Below, piece after piece: positions 8,635 through 15,736 of a DNA stretch of 64,000 bases (positions are counted from its first letter, which is position 1; every line of letters begins with the position of its first letter). Origin of the DNA: Rhodocyclaceae bacterium (lineage in GTDB: Bacteria; Pseudomonadota; Gammaproteobacteria; Burkholderiales; Rhodocyclaceae). The notes beneath the pieces are model-generated. The model did not search any database and was not told the DNA's origin. It saw only the letters and a program-made list of their open reading frames with translations. The DNA lies in contig VIKE01000007.1 in the NCBI GenBank assembly GCA_008080565.1, positions 46,282 to 110,281 of the forward strand, given 5' to 3'. The position numbers and the translations under genes are program-made.

Positions 8635-8850
8635 ATGGTTCCCGACTACATGCAGAAATACACTGACCTCCGGATTGGGCGGCTGTCGTTTCACCAGTTC
8701 ATGGAATTTGTCGATGAAATCTACTGTATGGGTCACACCAACGGTAGCTTGTCCGCGCAAGCCGAGTTGCTCAAACGGATCAACGGTCAGATCGCTTCGA
8801 CTGGTCCCACGTGTGATTCGCAGATAGTGCCGTACGAGTCGGTTTTCTAG
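8635..8850 (+). CDS. Hypothetical protein (71 aa)
   Basis: The frame begins MVPDYMQKYTDLRIGRLSFH with AAAGGA about 10 bp upstream of the ATG at 8635 (the ATG at 8629 is too close to that site). The codons are GC-rich at third positions, the product is mixed in charge with no membrane segment, and it contains FMEFVDEIYCMGHTNG. No family is recognised. A 166-codon frame on the opposite strand (8485-8985) overlaps it but looks less like a protein. The downstream-of-tRNA location makes a recently acquired or decaying gene plausible. Confidence 0.42.
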   Translation: MVPDYMQKYTDLRIGRLSFHQFMEFVDEIYCMGHTNGSLSAQAELLKRINGQIASTGPTCDSQIVPYESVF

Positions 8851-8939
8851 AATCTCGGCAATCAATTGGTCTGCGCGCGGGCATCTTGTGGCATCTTTGT
8901 TTGGAGCGTAGATTAGAAAACGTTCGAAGGGAGATATCC

Positions 8940-9302
8940 ATGCGCTACACCATCCTTCTGGCGCTTCTGCTTGCATCCACTGCAACCCAGGCCGACGTCT
9001 TTACCTGCCACACGCGTTCCGGAGAAGTCGTCTATTCCGACGTTCCCTGCGACAAGGGATCGATAATCGAAAAAATAAGCCCGAGCGAGTCGGTATCAGA
9101 CCCGGTTGCCGCCCAGAAAGAACTTGAGCGACAAAAGGCCTATACCGAGCGGCAAGCGGCCGAAAATGCGCGGGCAACGGCTGCTGCGCCCATGCCGGCA
9201 ATCCTTCCGGATTACTCCAGCCCACCTCCTTCATCGCCACTGCCGACGCCGTTGTCGCCATCGTCGTCAGGACAATCGGACATGCCCCCAAGAACACGGT
9301 GA
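8940..9302 (+). CDS. Secreted DUF4124-type small protein
   Basis: About 120 residues. A clear signal peptide (MRYTILLALLLASTATQA, cleaved before DVF) leads into a DUF4124-like segment, DVFTCHTRSGEVVYSDVPCD, with two cysteines. A charged helical stretch rich in Gln, Arg and Ala follows (PVAAQKELERQKAYTERQAA), then a Pro/Ser-rich low-complexity tail. DUF4124 proteins are small periplasmic proteins of unknown function, common in Beta- and Gammaproteobacteria. The start at 8940 is chosen for the signal peptide and the GAAGGGAG ribosome site. A terminator follows directly. Confidence 0.75.
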   Translation: MRYTILLALLLASTATQADVFTCHTRSGEVVYSDVPCDKGSIIEKISPSESVSDPVAAQKELERQKAYTERQAAENARATAAAPMPAILPDYSSPPPSSPLPTPLSPSSSGQSDMPPRTR

Positions 9303-9334
9303 GACAAGCATTCTCTCGGGCTCACACCAAATAA

Positions 9335-9358
9335 AAAAGCGCCTTTCGGGCGCTTATT
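9335..9358 (+). terminator. Bidirectional Rho-independent terminator
   Basis: AAGCGCC-TTTC-GGGCGCTT with A-tract upstream and T-rich sequence downstream. It lies between the rightward DUF4124 gene and the leftward gene ending at 9379, and could serve both. Confidence 0.75.
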
Positions 9359-9378
9359 TCTTACTCCGGACTGTCTGT

Positions 9379-10008
9379 CTATGGTCTGGCGAAGATATTC
9401 CGGTCGAATGTCAGGTTGTCGAAGGCGGCGTAGGTCCAGGGCAGGCCGTTGGCTTGCGATGAGAGGCGTACCTTGGCGATGTTGCGGCTGGGCGAGGAAA
9501 AGCTCAGCGGATGCCAGTGGCCAAGGAAGTTGGCATCGTGAACCCCCAACTGCGTCAGTACCTTGCCCAGATATTTGCCGGTCGAGTCGTAGGCCTCCAT
9601 GAATGGCCGGTTATCGGCATTGCCCGAGCCTTCTGGCGAGTTCATCGCATAAGCCCAAACGCTGACCGATTGCTGCAATTGGGAAAACGTCGCTTCGAGG
9701 GCGCCGTAGCGCGCATCGAACCAGGGATTGGAAGGATCGGCTTCGATGATGGTCAGGACATTTTTTCCGCTCTGGGCGGATCCGCCCACCGGCATTTCCT
9801 TGGCGAATGCTGACCACGTGCGTGGCGGGTAGGTCACGCTGGCAAAGTTCACGCCTGAACTGGCATAGGTAGAGTCAACGGCCGTACCACTGGGCACGTC
9901 GTCGAAAGTAATGGAAACCGTTCGCCAAATATTGGGTGGCGGGCGAAATGGAGGACGCTGTGAAATGACGCCGCCGAGCTTGATCGCATTGTTTGTGAAG
10001 TCGGGCAT
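9379..10008 (-). CDS. Hypothetical beta-rich protein (209 aa)
   Basis: I do not recognise a named family. Segments such as VSITFDDVPSGTAVDSTYAS, GVNFASVTY, ALEATFSQLQQSVSVWAYAM and YAAFDNLTFDRN alternate polar and hydrophobic residues. They resemble the extracellular beta-sandwich repeats seen in many PEP-CTERM proteins, where an FDD-x-P-x-GT opening is common. No signal peptide and no PEP-CTERM tail are present, so secretion is not supported. A strong AAGGAG ribosome site lies about 10 bp before the ATG at 10008. It is a monocistronic gene ending at the bidirectional terminator. Confidence 0.65.
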   Translation of the reverse strand: MPDFTNNAIKLGGVISQRPPFRPPPNIWRTVSITFDDVPSGTAVDSTYASSGVNFASVTYPPRTWSAFAKEMPVGGSAQSGKNVLTIIEADPSNPWFDARYGALEATFSQLQQSVSVWAYAMNSPEGSGNADNRPFMEAYDSTGKYLGKVLTQLGVHDANFLGHWHPLSFSSPSRNIAKVRLSSQANGLPWTYAAFDNLTFDRNIFARP

Positions 10009-10049
10009 GAGAAACGCTCCTTTTCAGTGATGCACAAATTTGCAAAGCG

Positions 10050-10092
10050 GCACACTTGCGACAGGAATGAAATCTCTCAAGTGTGCTTTTTT
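10050..10092 (+). promoter_or_regulatory. Inverted repeat with T-run upstream of the 9379-10008 gene
   Basis: GCACACTTG (10050-10058) and CAAGTGTGC (10078-10086) are perfect 9-bp arms with a 19-nt spacer, followed by TTTTTT. It resembles a terminator on the plus strand, yet no plus-strand gene ends here. As it sits 40-80 bp upstream of the leftward hypothetical gene it may instead be an operator or leader structure. Confidence 0.4.
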
Positions 10093-10190
10093 GCCAACGA
10101 TTGTCCATACGAAAAGCATAGATTAATCGCTCTGGCATTCAAGGAGAAGCTGTACAAAACACTGCGGGCACAGCCGTTTTTGCCAATCCG

Positions 10191-10228
10191 GATGCCACGG
10201 TCAACCGGAAATTTTGCCCAAAATTCAA
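10191..10228 (-). repeat. Dispersed 37-bp repeat, copy B (3' end of the mscS-like gene)
   Basis: Read on the minus strand it is TTTTGGGCAAAATTTCCGG followed by TTGACCGTGGCATC. It starts over the TGA stop of the mechanosensitive channel gene and runs into the intergenic space. It is one of the best matches to the family consensus. Confidence 0.8.
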
Positions 10229-11853
10229 AGCGGTCGTTTTGCCGGCGCCGGGTACCAGTCGTCCGGCTTCACCACCTTGGCCTGCGCCGTATCGGCGAGG
10301 TAATGTGGCGACATGATCTGCACGCCAAACTCGTTGAAGACATCCTGGATATTGGCATGGAGCTGGCTCAGCACCTCGGCGCGCGGCCGCGGGCTGTGCG
10401 GGATAGCCTGGGCGACCAGCCGGTATTCCGGATAGAAATCGGAAAGGTTGGTTTGAAAGACGACGGGCGGGGGATTGTCGAGAATCCCCGGAGTCCGCTT
10501 CGCCGCGTCGATCAGCATGGCCTCGACCTGCCGCCACGGCGTGTCGTAGCCGATGGTGACGGTCGTATCGACGACATAGCCGGCGCCATCGACGGTGCGC
10601 GAATAGTTCTTGGTCACCGCCCCGGTGATCATCGAATTGGGCAGCGTCAGCTCCTCGCCGAGGCCGGTACGAATGCAGGTCGTAAACATGCCGATCCTGA
10701 CCACCGTGCCTTCATGCTCGCCAATGCGCACGTATTCGCCGGCCCGGATGGTCCGCGTGTAAGTCAGGATCAGCCCGGCCGCACCCTGGCCAACAACGCT
10801 CGAGGCGCCAAGCGAGACCATCAGGCCGAGCAGCACCGACAGCCCCCTGAACGCCTCGGTCTGGGCGCCTGGCAGATACGGATAGGCCATGGCGATGGCA
10901 AACAGCCAGATGCCGATGCCGAAAAGTCGCCGCGTCGTCGGCATGGTTTCCGGTTCCAGCCAGCTGACCGGCGTTCCGGTATGCGACACACGCTCGAAAA
11001 AGCGCCCGAGGAAACCAATGAAAACGCGCGCCAGCATGAAAATGACCAGCGCCACGCCCAGCCCGGGAATGGCGCCGAGAATGCTTTCGAGCAGGCCGCC
11101 CGCGACGTTCAGCAGGTAGTCGTTGAGGCGCTCGCCCCACGGCCGGGTGTACGGGAAACGCGAGAGCACGAAACTCAGCCATTCATAACTCAGCAACAGC
11201 ACCACCAGCCAGCGCAGGATGATCAGAAGGCGGCGCAGGAAAGGCAGCAGGTATTCGCCCTCGATCAGTTGCAGGTTGCCGATCTTCAGGTTCTCCACCT
11301 TGCGCTCGGCACGGCTCAACAGCGCGTTGGCCAGCCAGCCGCGCAGTCGGCTCAGCGTCCACAGCAGCAAGCCGAAGACCAGCGTGGCAAGCGCCGTGGC
11401 GCCCAGCGCCTTGAGCAGCGACTCCATGTTTCTCGACTCCCGCGTCTCGGCCACAATCTGCTCCAGTCGCCGCGCCGCCTGCCCGGCGACCGCCTCCGGT
11501 GTTTCCTGCAGCAGCGGGTCGGCATCGCCGGCCGTGATGACGAAAGCCAGGCGATCATCGAGCACGATCAACTGCCCTTCGGGATTGGTCCTGATGGTGA
11601 CGACCAATTCGCCCCCCTGACGCAAGGCCTCCTCGATCACCGAGCGGGCTCGTGCCGCGCGCACGGCCGGTGTTGCCCCGAGAAAGTGGGCGCGGAACAC
11701 CGTCAAAGTGCGGTTGAAAACGATCAGGCTGGCTTCTGCAGTCGCCGCCTCGGTGCCATGCGCCTTGGTCTCCGGCGCCGGCGTTGCCCAGGCCGCGCCT
11801 GTCAGCATGATGGCCGTCAGGAATAGTCCGATTGCACGCAGGGCTGCTCGCAT
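10225..11853 (-). CDS. Mechanosensitive ion channel protein, MscS family
   Basis: About 542 residues. A signal peptide (MRAALRAIGLFLTAIMLTGAAWA) and a roughly 150-residue periplasmic domain precede several membrane helices. The MscS core has the pore-lining helix SLGASSVVGQGAAGLILTYT and the beta-domain start IRAGEYVRIGEHEGTVVRIG. These channels open under membrane tension during hypo-osmotic shock. The size and signal peptide suggest a medium-length MscS homologue rather than MscS itself. The ATG at 11853 has GGAG 8 bp upstream, whereas the frame extended to 11937 would overlap the previous gene. Copy B of the dispersed repeat begins at its stop codon. Confidence 0.9.
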   Translation of the reverse strand: MRAALRAIGLFLTAIMLTGAAWATPAPETKAHGTEAATAEASLIVFNRTLTVFRAHFLGATPAVRAARARSVIEEALRQGGELVVTIRTNPEGQLIVLDDRLAFVITAGDADPLLQETPEAVAGQAARRLEQIVAETRESRNMESLLKALGATALATLVFGLLLWTLSRLRGWLANALLSRAERKVENLKIGNLQLIEGEYLLPFLRRLLIILRWLVVLLLSYEWLSFVLSRFPYTRPWGERLNDYLLNVAGGLLESILGAIPGLGVALVIFMLARVFIGFLGRFFERVSHTGTPVSWLEPETMPTTRRLFGIGIWLFAIAMAYPYLPGAQTEAFRGLSVLLGLMVSLGASSVVGQGAAGLILTYTRTIRAGEYVRIGEHEGTVVRIGMFTTCIRTGLGEELTLPNSMITGAVTKNYSRTVDGAGYVVDTTVTIGYDTPWRQVEAMLIDAAKRTPGILDNPPPVVFQTNLSDFYPEYRLVAQAIPHSPRPRAEVLSQLHANIQDVFNEFGVQIMSPHYLADTAQAKVVKPDDWYPAPAKRPL

Positions 11854-11933
11854 TTCAAGTCTCCATCCAAATCGGGCCGGGCTTTTCTCGCCGGTCATCT
11901 TTATGCATTCTAAATTCGCCGGCATAACCAGCG

Positions 11934-12206
11934 TCAAGTTTCTGCCCGGCCAAGCCCCAGAGAGGCCGCATACCGGCGCTTCTCGCCGGGTGACAACTGC
12001 TTGATCCGGTATTCCGCCTTCGAGGCCGATGAACGATCAGGATGGTTTTCGTAACCAAGCAGCCGGAGCGGCGGATGCGAGCGCGTATAGCGCGCACCGG
12101 TGCCGGCGCAATGAGCGGCGTAGCGACCGGCCACGTCGACCGCGATGCCGGTATAAATGCTGCCATCGACGCACTCGATCATGTACAGAAACCAGGGCTT
12201 GCTCAT
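11934..12206 (-). CDS. GIY-YIG nuclease superfamily protein (UPF0213-like)
   Basis: A single-domain protein of 90 residues. The GIY-YIG variant signature appears as FLYMIECVDGSIYTGIAVDV (YMI about 8-10, YTGI about 18-21), followed by the conserved Arg of VAGRYAAH and the RYTRSHPPLRLLGYE segment typical of the YhbQ/UPF0213 group. Some members bind or nick damaged nucleic acid, but the role of most is unknown. The ATG overlaps the stop of the upstream 83-residue gene (ATGA), so the two are translated together. Confidence 0.88.
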   Translation of the reverse strand: MSKPWFLYMIECVDGSIYTGIAVDVAGRYAAHCAGTGARYTRSHPPLRLLGYENHPDRSSASKAEYRIKQLSPGEKRRYAASLGLGRAET

Positions 12207-12454
12207 GCTTCAGTCGAGCGGGCCAGGGCGCTGCGGATGCGCTCGATGGTCGCCTCGACCGGCGCCTGGCGGGGCACATCGAGGCCGAGATCGCGGGCGA
12301 TGGCATTGACCTTGGCCGGGTTGAGCGGAATGCCGCCGCGATCAACCGCCGCAATCAGCTGGCGGGCCCGCGCGTAGTCGGAAAGCGGGGCGGGGCGGCC
12401 GAAAAACAGCGCCCATATGCGCGAGAAAAGGCCCGTCGGCCGGCGTGATCCCAT
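12203..12454 (-). CDS. Small conserved-looking hypothetical protein (83 aa)
   Basis: It begins MGSRRPTGLFSRIWALFFGR and continues with a likely helical segment, SDYARARQLIAAVDRGGIPL, NPAKVNAIARDLGLDV and VEATIERIRSALARSTEA. I recognise no named family. Alternating helices and basic residues suggest a small DNA- or protein-binding role, but that is a guess. The start at 12454 is chosen because it gives a compact product and the frame beyond it runs into the divergent exonuclease gene's leader. The stop overlaps the GIY-YIG start. Confidence 0.6.
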   Translation of the reverse strand: MGSRRPTGLFSRIWALFFGRPAPLSDYARARQLIAAVDRGGIPLNPAKVNAIARDLGLDVPRQAPVEATIERIRSALARSTEA

Positions 12455-12486
12455 ACACTTGCTTCTTGATAAAAGCTGAAGGATAC

Positions 12487-13200
12487 ATGGATGCAGCTGG
12501 CAACGAAGATGCAACGGACGCGGAGCGCACGAACTTGAGCGAAGTGACAATCAGCCGCAGCATGCTCGCCGCGAGTGAGTTGCCGATCTACAACGGCGTT
12601 TCGATGGCCAGAATCACCCTGGTCGGCGATGCCGCCCTGGCCGAGCGGGCCCTGGCCGCCTTGCTGGCGGTGCCGGCCATCGGTTTCGATACCGAGTCGA
12701 AACCCACCTTCCTGAAAGGCGAGATTTCCACCGGGCCGCACCTTGTTCAACTGGCCACCGACGAACACGTCTATCTATTCCCCGTCGTCTTCGCCGCCAA
12801 TCATGATGTGCTGCGGCAAATCCTTGCCGCCCAGAACGTGCTCAAAGTCGGCTTCGGTCTTGGCAACGACCGCAGCGCCCTGCGTGCGCGCCTCGGCATC
12901 GAACTGGCCAATGTCCTCGACCTTGGCGAAGCCCTGCGCGGGCCCGGCCATCGCGGCACGGTCGGGGCCAAAGTCGCCGTCGCCCACTACTTCGGCCAGA
13001 AATTCCAGAAATCGAAAAAAGTCGGCACCAGCAACTGGGCCAGTGCGCGCCTCAACGAGCGCCAGTTGTTATACGCTGCCAACGACGCGCACGTCGCCCT
13101 GCAAATCTACCGGGCCTGGCTGCGCGACCCCGAGCGTCTGGCGCAAACCGTGCCGGCCGCGGCAATTCAACCAAGCTCAGGAAACGAAAATCATGGCTGA
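12487..13200 (+). CDS. 3'-5' exonuclease domain protein (RNase D/WRN-like)
   Basis: About 237 residues with the DEDDy exonuclease fold. ExoI motif is AIGFDTESKPTF (D and E metal ligands, about residues 64-75), ExoII is KVGFGLGNDRSALRARLGI and ExoIII is LLYAANDAHVALQIY with the Tyr and Asp. No HRDC domain follows, so it is not a full RNase D. It resembles stand-alone WRN-type 3'-5' exonucleases of unknown substrate. The ATG at 12487 has GAAGGA upstream, preferred over the ATG at 12445. It overlaps the next gene by 8 bp. Confidence 0.87.
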   Translation: MDAAGNEDATDAERTNLSEVTISRSMLAASELPIYNGVSMARITLVGDAALAERALAALLAVPAIGFDTESKPTFLKGEISTGPHLVQLATDEHVYLFPVVFAANHDVLRQILAAQNVLKVGFGLGNDRSALRARLGIELANVLDLGEALRGPGHRGTVGAKVAVAHYFGQKFQKSKKVGTSNWASARLNERQLLYAANDAHVALQIYRAWLRDPERLAQTVPAAAIQPSSGNENHG

Positions 13201-13831
13201 ATCACTGCCCATGCTGTCATTGCTGGAAACCCGCGTACTTGGCACCCTCGTCGAAAAACAGCGCACCGTGCCCGACACCTATCCGCTCTCGGTCAATGCG
13301 CTGCTCGCCGGCTGCAACCAGAAAACCAGCCGGAATCCGGTCATCGAAGCCAGCGAGAGCGACGTCGTTCAAGCTATCGATGTCCTGAAAGGCCTCTGGC
13401 TGGTCAATGAAATCAGCGGCAGCCGGGTCAGCCGGTTCGAGCACCGTCTCGAGAAAATACTCGGCGTGCCGACGCAAGCCTCGGCACTGCTCACCGTGCT
13501 CATGCTGCGCGGGCCGCAAACGGCCGGCGAACTGCGCCTCAACTGCGAACGCCTGCACCGCTTTGCCGACATCTCGTCGGTCGAAGCCTTCCTCGAAGAA
13601 CTGGCCAGCCGGGAAGGGGGCGCTCTGGTCGTCGAACTGCCGCGCCTGCCCGGATCGCGCGAAAACCGCTGGATGCACCTGCTCAGCGGCGAGCCGGAAA
13701 TCGAAACCATGCTGCCGGCAAAGTCGTCGCATACGCCCAACCAGGAAATCGAAGAATTGAAGGCGAGGGTGACCGCGCTCGAAACCGAGCTGGCTGAAAT
13801 GCGCACCCGGCTATCCGCAATCGGCGCATGA
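13193..13831 (+). CDS. DUF480/YceH-family protein
   Basis: About 212 residues with tandem winged-helix folds. The YceH signature is seen as LSLLETRVLGTLVEKQRTVPD, YPLSVNALLAGCNQKTSRNP and VLMLRGPQTAGELRLNCERL. A C-terminal coiled segment (NQEIEELKARVTALETELAEM) ends the protein. The function of YceH is not established, though it is widespread in proteobacteria. It overlaps the exonuclease stop by 8 bp and the arginase start by 4 bp, so the three appear to form an operon. Confidence 0.9.
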   Translation: MAESLPMLSLLETRVLGTLVEKQRTVPDTYPLSVNALLAGCNQKTSRNPVIEASESDVVQAIDVLKGLWLVNEISGSRVSRFEHRLEKILGVPTQASALLTVLMLRGPQTAGELRLNCERLHRFADISSVEAFLEELASREGGALVVELPRLPGSRENRWMHLLSGEPEIETMLPAKSSHTPNQEIEELKARVTALETELAEMRTRLSAIGA

Positions 13832-14730
13832 AACCTCGCCATACGGCCAGTCCCGGCCGCATCCGCATCATCGGCGCCGCCAGCGGCATCGGGGCGCAGG
13901 ATCGCGCCTGCGAAGACGGCCCGGTCGCTTTTCATCGCTCGCAAGCCTGGCATGAACTCGAGCATCACCCGTTGATTGACTGGGGCAAGACACTGTTTGC
14001 CCCGCAAGGCGATCATGCCTCGATCACCGGACGAATCGCCGCGCTGTGCCGCAATCTCGCCGACGAAGTCGTGCTCGCCCTGCGCGCCGGCGAGTTTCCG
14101 GTTGTCATCGGTGGCGACCACTCCGTCGCCATTGGCACCTGGAGCGGCGTTGCCCGCGCCATTGCCGAACCGATCGGCCTGCTCTGGATCGACGCCCATC
14201 TCGACAGCCACACCCCGGAAACCAGCTACTCCGGCGCCATCCACGGCATGCCGCTGGCCTGCCTGCTCGGCCGTGGCGACAAACGCCTGCTCAACATCGG
14301 GCTGGAAGGCAGCCAGATCAGCGCTGCCCACACCGTTGTCCTCGGGCCGCGCAGCTACGAACCGGAAGAGCTCGAATTCCTGCAGCGCATGCAAGTGCGC
14401 ATTATCGACAGCGACGAAATACTTCGCCGAGGCTTCGCCGCCTGTCTCGACGAAGCGATAGCCATCGTCGCCAGCGCCCCGGCCGGTTTTGGCGTCACGC
14501 TCGACCTCGACGCCATCGACCCACGCCTGGCCCCCGGCGTCGGCAGCCCCGAGCCCGATGGCCTGGTCGTGCACGATGCCGTCGAGGCCATGCGCCGAAT
14601 CGGCGGCCTGCCCGGACTGAAGGCGCTGGAAATCGTCGAATACAACCCGGACCGTGACCGCCATGGCACAACGGCCGGGCTGATCTCGGATTTGATCGGG
14701 GAATTGCTGCCGCCGGGCAGCGACAGGTAG
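13828..14730 (+). CDS. Arginase/agmatinase family ureohydrolase
   Basis: A 300-residue binuclear-manganese hydrolase. Metal-binding motifs are GGDHSVAIGTW, IDAHLDSHTP and VTLDLDAIDPRLAPGVGSP, and the substrate-loop segment SGAIHGMPLACLLG is present. These fit arginase (arginine to ornithine and urea) a little better than agmatinase because of the GxxHGMPL context, but the paralogues are hard to separate by eye. It overlaps the YceH-like gene (ATGA). Downstream lie the repeats bordering the toxin-antitoxin unit, the first of which can form a terminator-like hairpin. Confidence 0.85.
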   Translation: MKPRHTASPGRIRIIGAASGIGAQDRACEDGPVAFHRSQAWHELEHHPLIDWGKTLFAPQGDHASITGRIAALCRNLADEVVLALRAGEFPVVIGGDHSVAIGTWSGVARAIAEPIGLLWIDAHLDSHTPETSYSGAIHGMPLACLLGRGDKRLLNIGLEGSQISAAHTVVLGPRSYEPEELEFLQRMQVRIIDSDEILRRGFAACLDEAIAIVASAPAGFGVTLDLDAIDPRLAPGVGSPEPDGLVVHDAVEAMRRIGGLPGLKALEIVEYNPDRDRHGTTAGLISDLIGELLPPGSDR

Positions 14731-14790
14731 TTCGCCGGCGCGACCGGCGTCGAGCATTTGGCTTTTTCTCGATTCCCTTTCTGGCCTGCA

Positions 14791-14803
14791 GGGCAAGCCC
14801 CTC
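14791..14803 (+). repeat. Left arm of an outer inverted repeat around the toxin-antitoxin unit
   Basis: GGGCAAGCCCCTC is the exact reverse complement of 15724-15736, 13 bp. Similarity extends a few bases further on each side. The two arms bracket 946 bp holding both direct repeats and the two toxin-antitoxin genes. Confidence 0.6.
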
Positions 14804-14838
14804 TCAATTCCGGTTGAGTAGCTTGCGAGCGATATGGT

Positions 14839-14918
14839 GAAAGCCCCATTCTGTTGAGGTTTGGGGCCTTTTCTGACAGGCAGAAGCTGCCAACGAATTC
14901 GACGGCAAGCCGCGACCT
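14839..14918 (+). repeat. Direct repeat 1 flanking the toxin-antitoxin unit (also terminator-like)
   Basis: An 80-bp sequence about 80% identical by eye to 15582-15662. It contains AAAGCCCC ... TGGGGCCTTTT, a hairpin with trailing Ts that could end arginase transcription. A small GGCAG/CTGCC hairpin and GAATTCGACGGCAAGCCGCGA follow. Confidence 0.75.
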
Positions 14919-14930
14919 CATTGACGTCAA

Positions 14931-14952
14931 CCAAATTCGGTACTAAATTTGG
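14931..14952 (+). promoter_or_regulatory. Palindrome upstream of the antitoxin gene (candidate operator)
   Basis: CCAAATT (14931-14937) and AATTTGG (14946-14952) form perfect 7-bp arms with 8 bp between. It lies 25 bp before the antitoxin ATG. Phd/YefM-type antitoxins bind such palindromes to repress their own operon. The role here is inferred. Confidence 0.5.
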
Positions 14953-14976
14953 GCTTGGTGAACCCCGGGAGGTAAC

Positions 14977-15255
14977 ATGCAGTCAATCGCCAACATCAAA
15001 TCCATTTCGTACCTGAAAAGCCATGCGGCGCAGATTTCTGAAGAATTGGAAATGAACGGGAATCCGTTTGTGATCACCCAGAATGGTGAGGCCACCATGG
15101 TGATTGAGGGCGTCAAGCAGTTTCAGGAAAAAGAAGCGCTCATTGCGGCTTTGAAAATCATCGCCTTGGGCGAGAAAGACCGCTTGCAAGGGAAAGGCAT
15201 TCCCGCTGCCGAATCACGGGCGCAACTGCTGGCTGCTCGTCAAAACCGGAAATAA
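14977..15255 (+). CDS. Type II toxin-antitoxin antitoxin, Phd/YefM family
   Basis: 92 residues. The N-terminal DNA-binding half NIKSISYLKSHAAQISEELE, then PFVITQNGEATMVIEGVKQF, fits the Phd/YefM fold, in which a short beta-alpha unit dimerises on the operator. The C-terminal half (EKEALIAALKIIALGEKDRL) is the flexible toxin-neutralising helix. GGGAGGT lies 6 bp before the ATG. The TAA stop overlaps the toxin ATG (TAATG), so antitoxin and toxin are translationally coupled. In the family the antitoxin is labile and represses the operon together with the toxin. Confidence 0.9.
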   Translation: MQSIANIKSISYLKSHAAQISEELEMNGNPFVITQNGEATMVIEGVKQFQEKEALIAALKIIALGEKDRLQGKGIPAAESRAQLLAARQNRK

Positions 15256-15575
15256 TGGCGGTCATCATTCTTCCCGATGCCCAGGCGGACTTGCTTTCGC
15301 TTCAGGACTACATGCTCGACAAGTGGGGCGAAGCCGCATGGCTGAAAGCTGAGGACGAGATTTTCGAAAAACTGGAGAAAGTTGACTCCGGGATTTTCAA
15401 TGGAACGCCAGTCCAAGAACTTACGTCAGTGGGCATCTTGGATTACCAGAACGTTTACACCTCGCATCACAAATTGGTCTACCGACGCATCGGCAGTGAT
15501 ACCTATGTGTACCTCATTGCTGGACATAGGCAGGACTACCCCACGATTCTGGTGAAACGGTTATTGAGTCGGTGA
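15255..15575 (+). CDS. Type II toxin, RelE/ParE family
   Basis: 106 residues. The fold is recognisable from VIILPDAQADLLSLQDYM at the N-terminus (the ParE-type LxxxAxxDLxxI helix), a central NVYTSHHKLVYRRIGSDTYV strand pair and the terminal HRQDYPTILVKRLL. RelE/ParE proteins are either ribosome-dependent mRNA nucleases or gyrase poisons. Residues of the terminal HRQDYPTIL favour neither with certainty. It directly follows the Phd-type antitoxin. The pair is enclosed by 80-bp direct repeats and 13-bp inverted repeats, which suggests acquisition as a unit. Confidence 0.9.
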   Translation: MAVIILPDAQADLLSLQDYMLDKWGEAAWLKAEDEIFEKLEKVDSGIFNGTPVQELTSVGILDYQNVYTSHHKLVYRRIGSDTYVYLIAGHRQDYPTILVKRLLSR

Positions 15576-15581
15576 TTTGGC

Positions 15582-15662
15582 GAAAGCACCTCTCCAGCAA
15601 GGTTTGGGGGCTTTTCCGGACAGGCAAAACTGCCTGCGAATTCGGCGGTAAGCCGCGATCCT
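15582..15662 (+). repeat. Direct repeat 2 flanking the toxin-antitoxin unit
   Basis: The second copy of the 14839-14918 repeat, beginning 6 bp after the toxin stop. It shares GGTTTGGGG, GGCTTTTC, GACAGGCA, CTGCC, CGAATTCG and AAGCCGCGA with copy 1. Its first part, AAAGCACC ... GGGGGCTTTT, may terminate the toxin transcript. Confidence 0.75.
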
Positions 15663-15698
15663 TCAAAATCCTTGCAGCGCAATAACCCCAAGAAAAAT

Positions 15699-15736
15699 GC
15701 CCCTCGAAATCAACCGATTTTCAGAGGGGCTTGCCC
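15699..15736 (-). repeat. Hairpin and right arm of the outer inverted repeat
   Basis: GCCCCTC (15699-15705) pairs with GAGGGGC (15724-15730), and inner GAAATC/GATTTTC extends the stem. On the minus strand it is followed by a T-rich stretch, so it would terminate leftward transcription. GAGGGGCTTGCCC at 15724-15736 is the inverted partner of 14791-14803. Confidence 0.65.

Noticed and set aside
8485-8985. 166-codon minus-strand gene after tRNA-Ser
   Set aside because: The composition is unlike a normal protein and it overlaps both a better plus-strand frame and the DUF4124 signal-peptide region.
10027-11826. Long plus-strand frame across the MscS gene
   Set aside because: Antisense of the channel gene, very rich in Gln, Arg and His, with no family signature.
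14806-14822. Copy of the dispersed repeat near the arginase stop
   Set aside because: AATTCCGGTTGAGTAGC matches half of the core but lacks the ACCGTGGCAAT end. At best it is a decayed copy, mentioned but not listed.
14839-15662. Integron-type attC sites around the toxin-antitoxin pair
   Set aside because: The repeats lack the RYYYAAC and GTRRRRY core sites and no integrase is present, so they are described simply as direct repeats.
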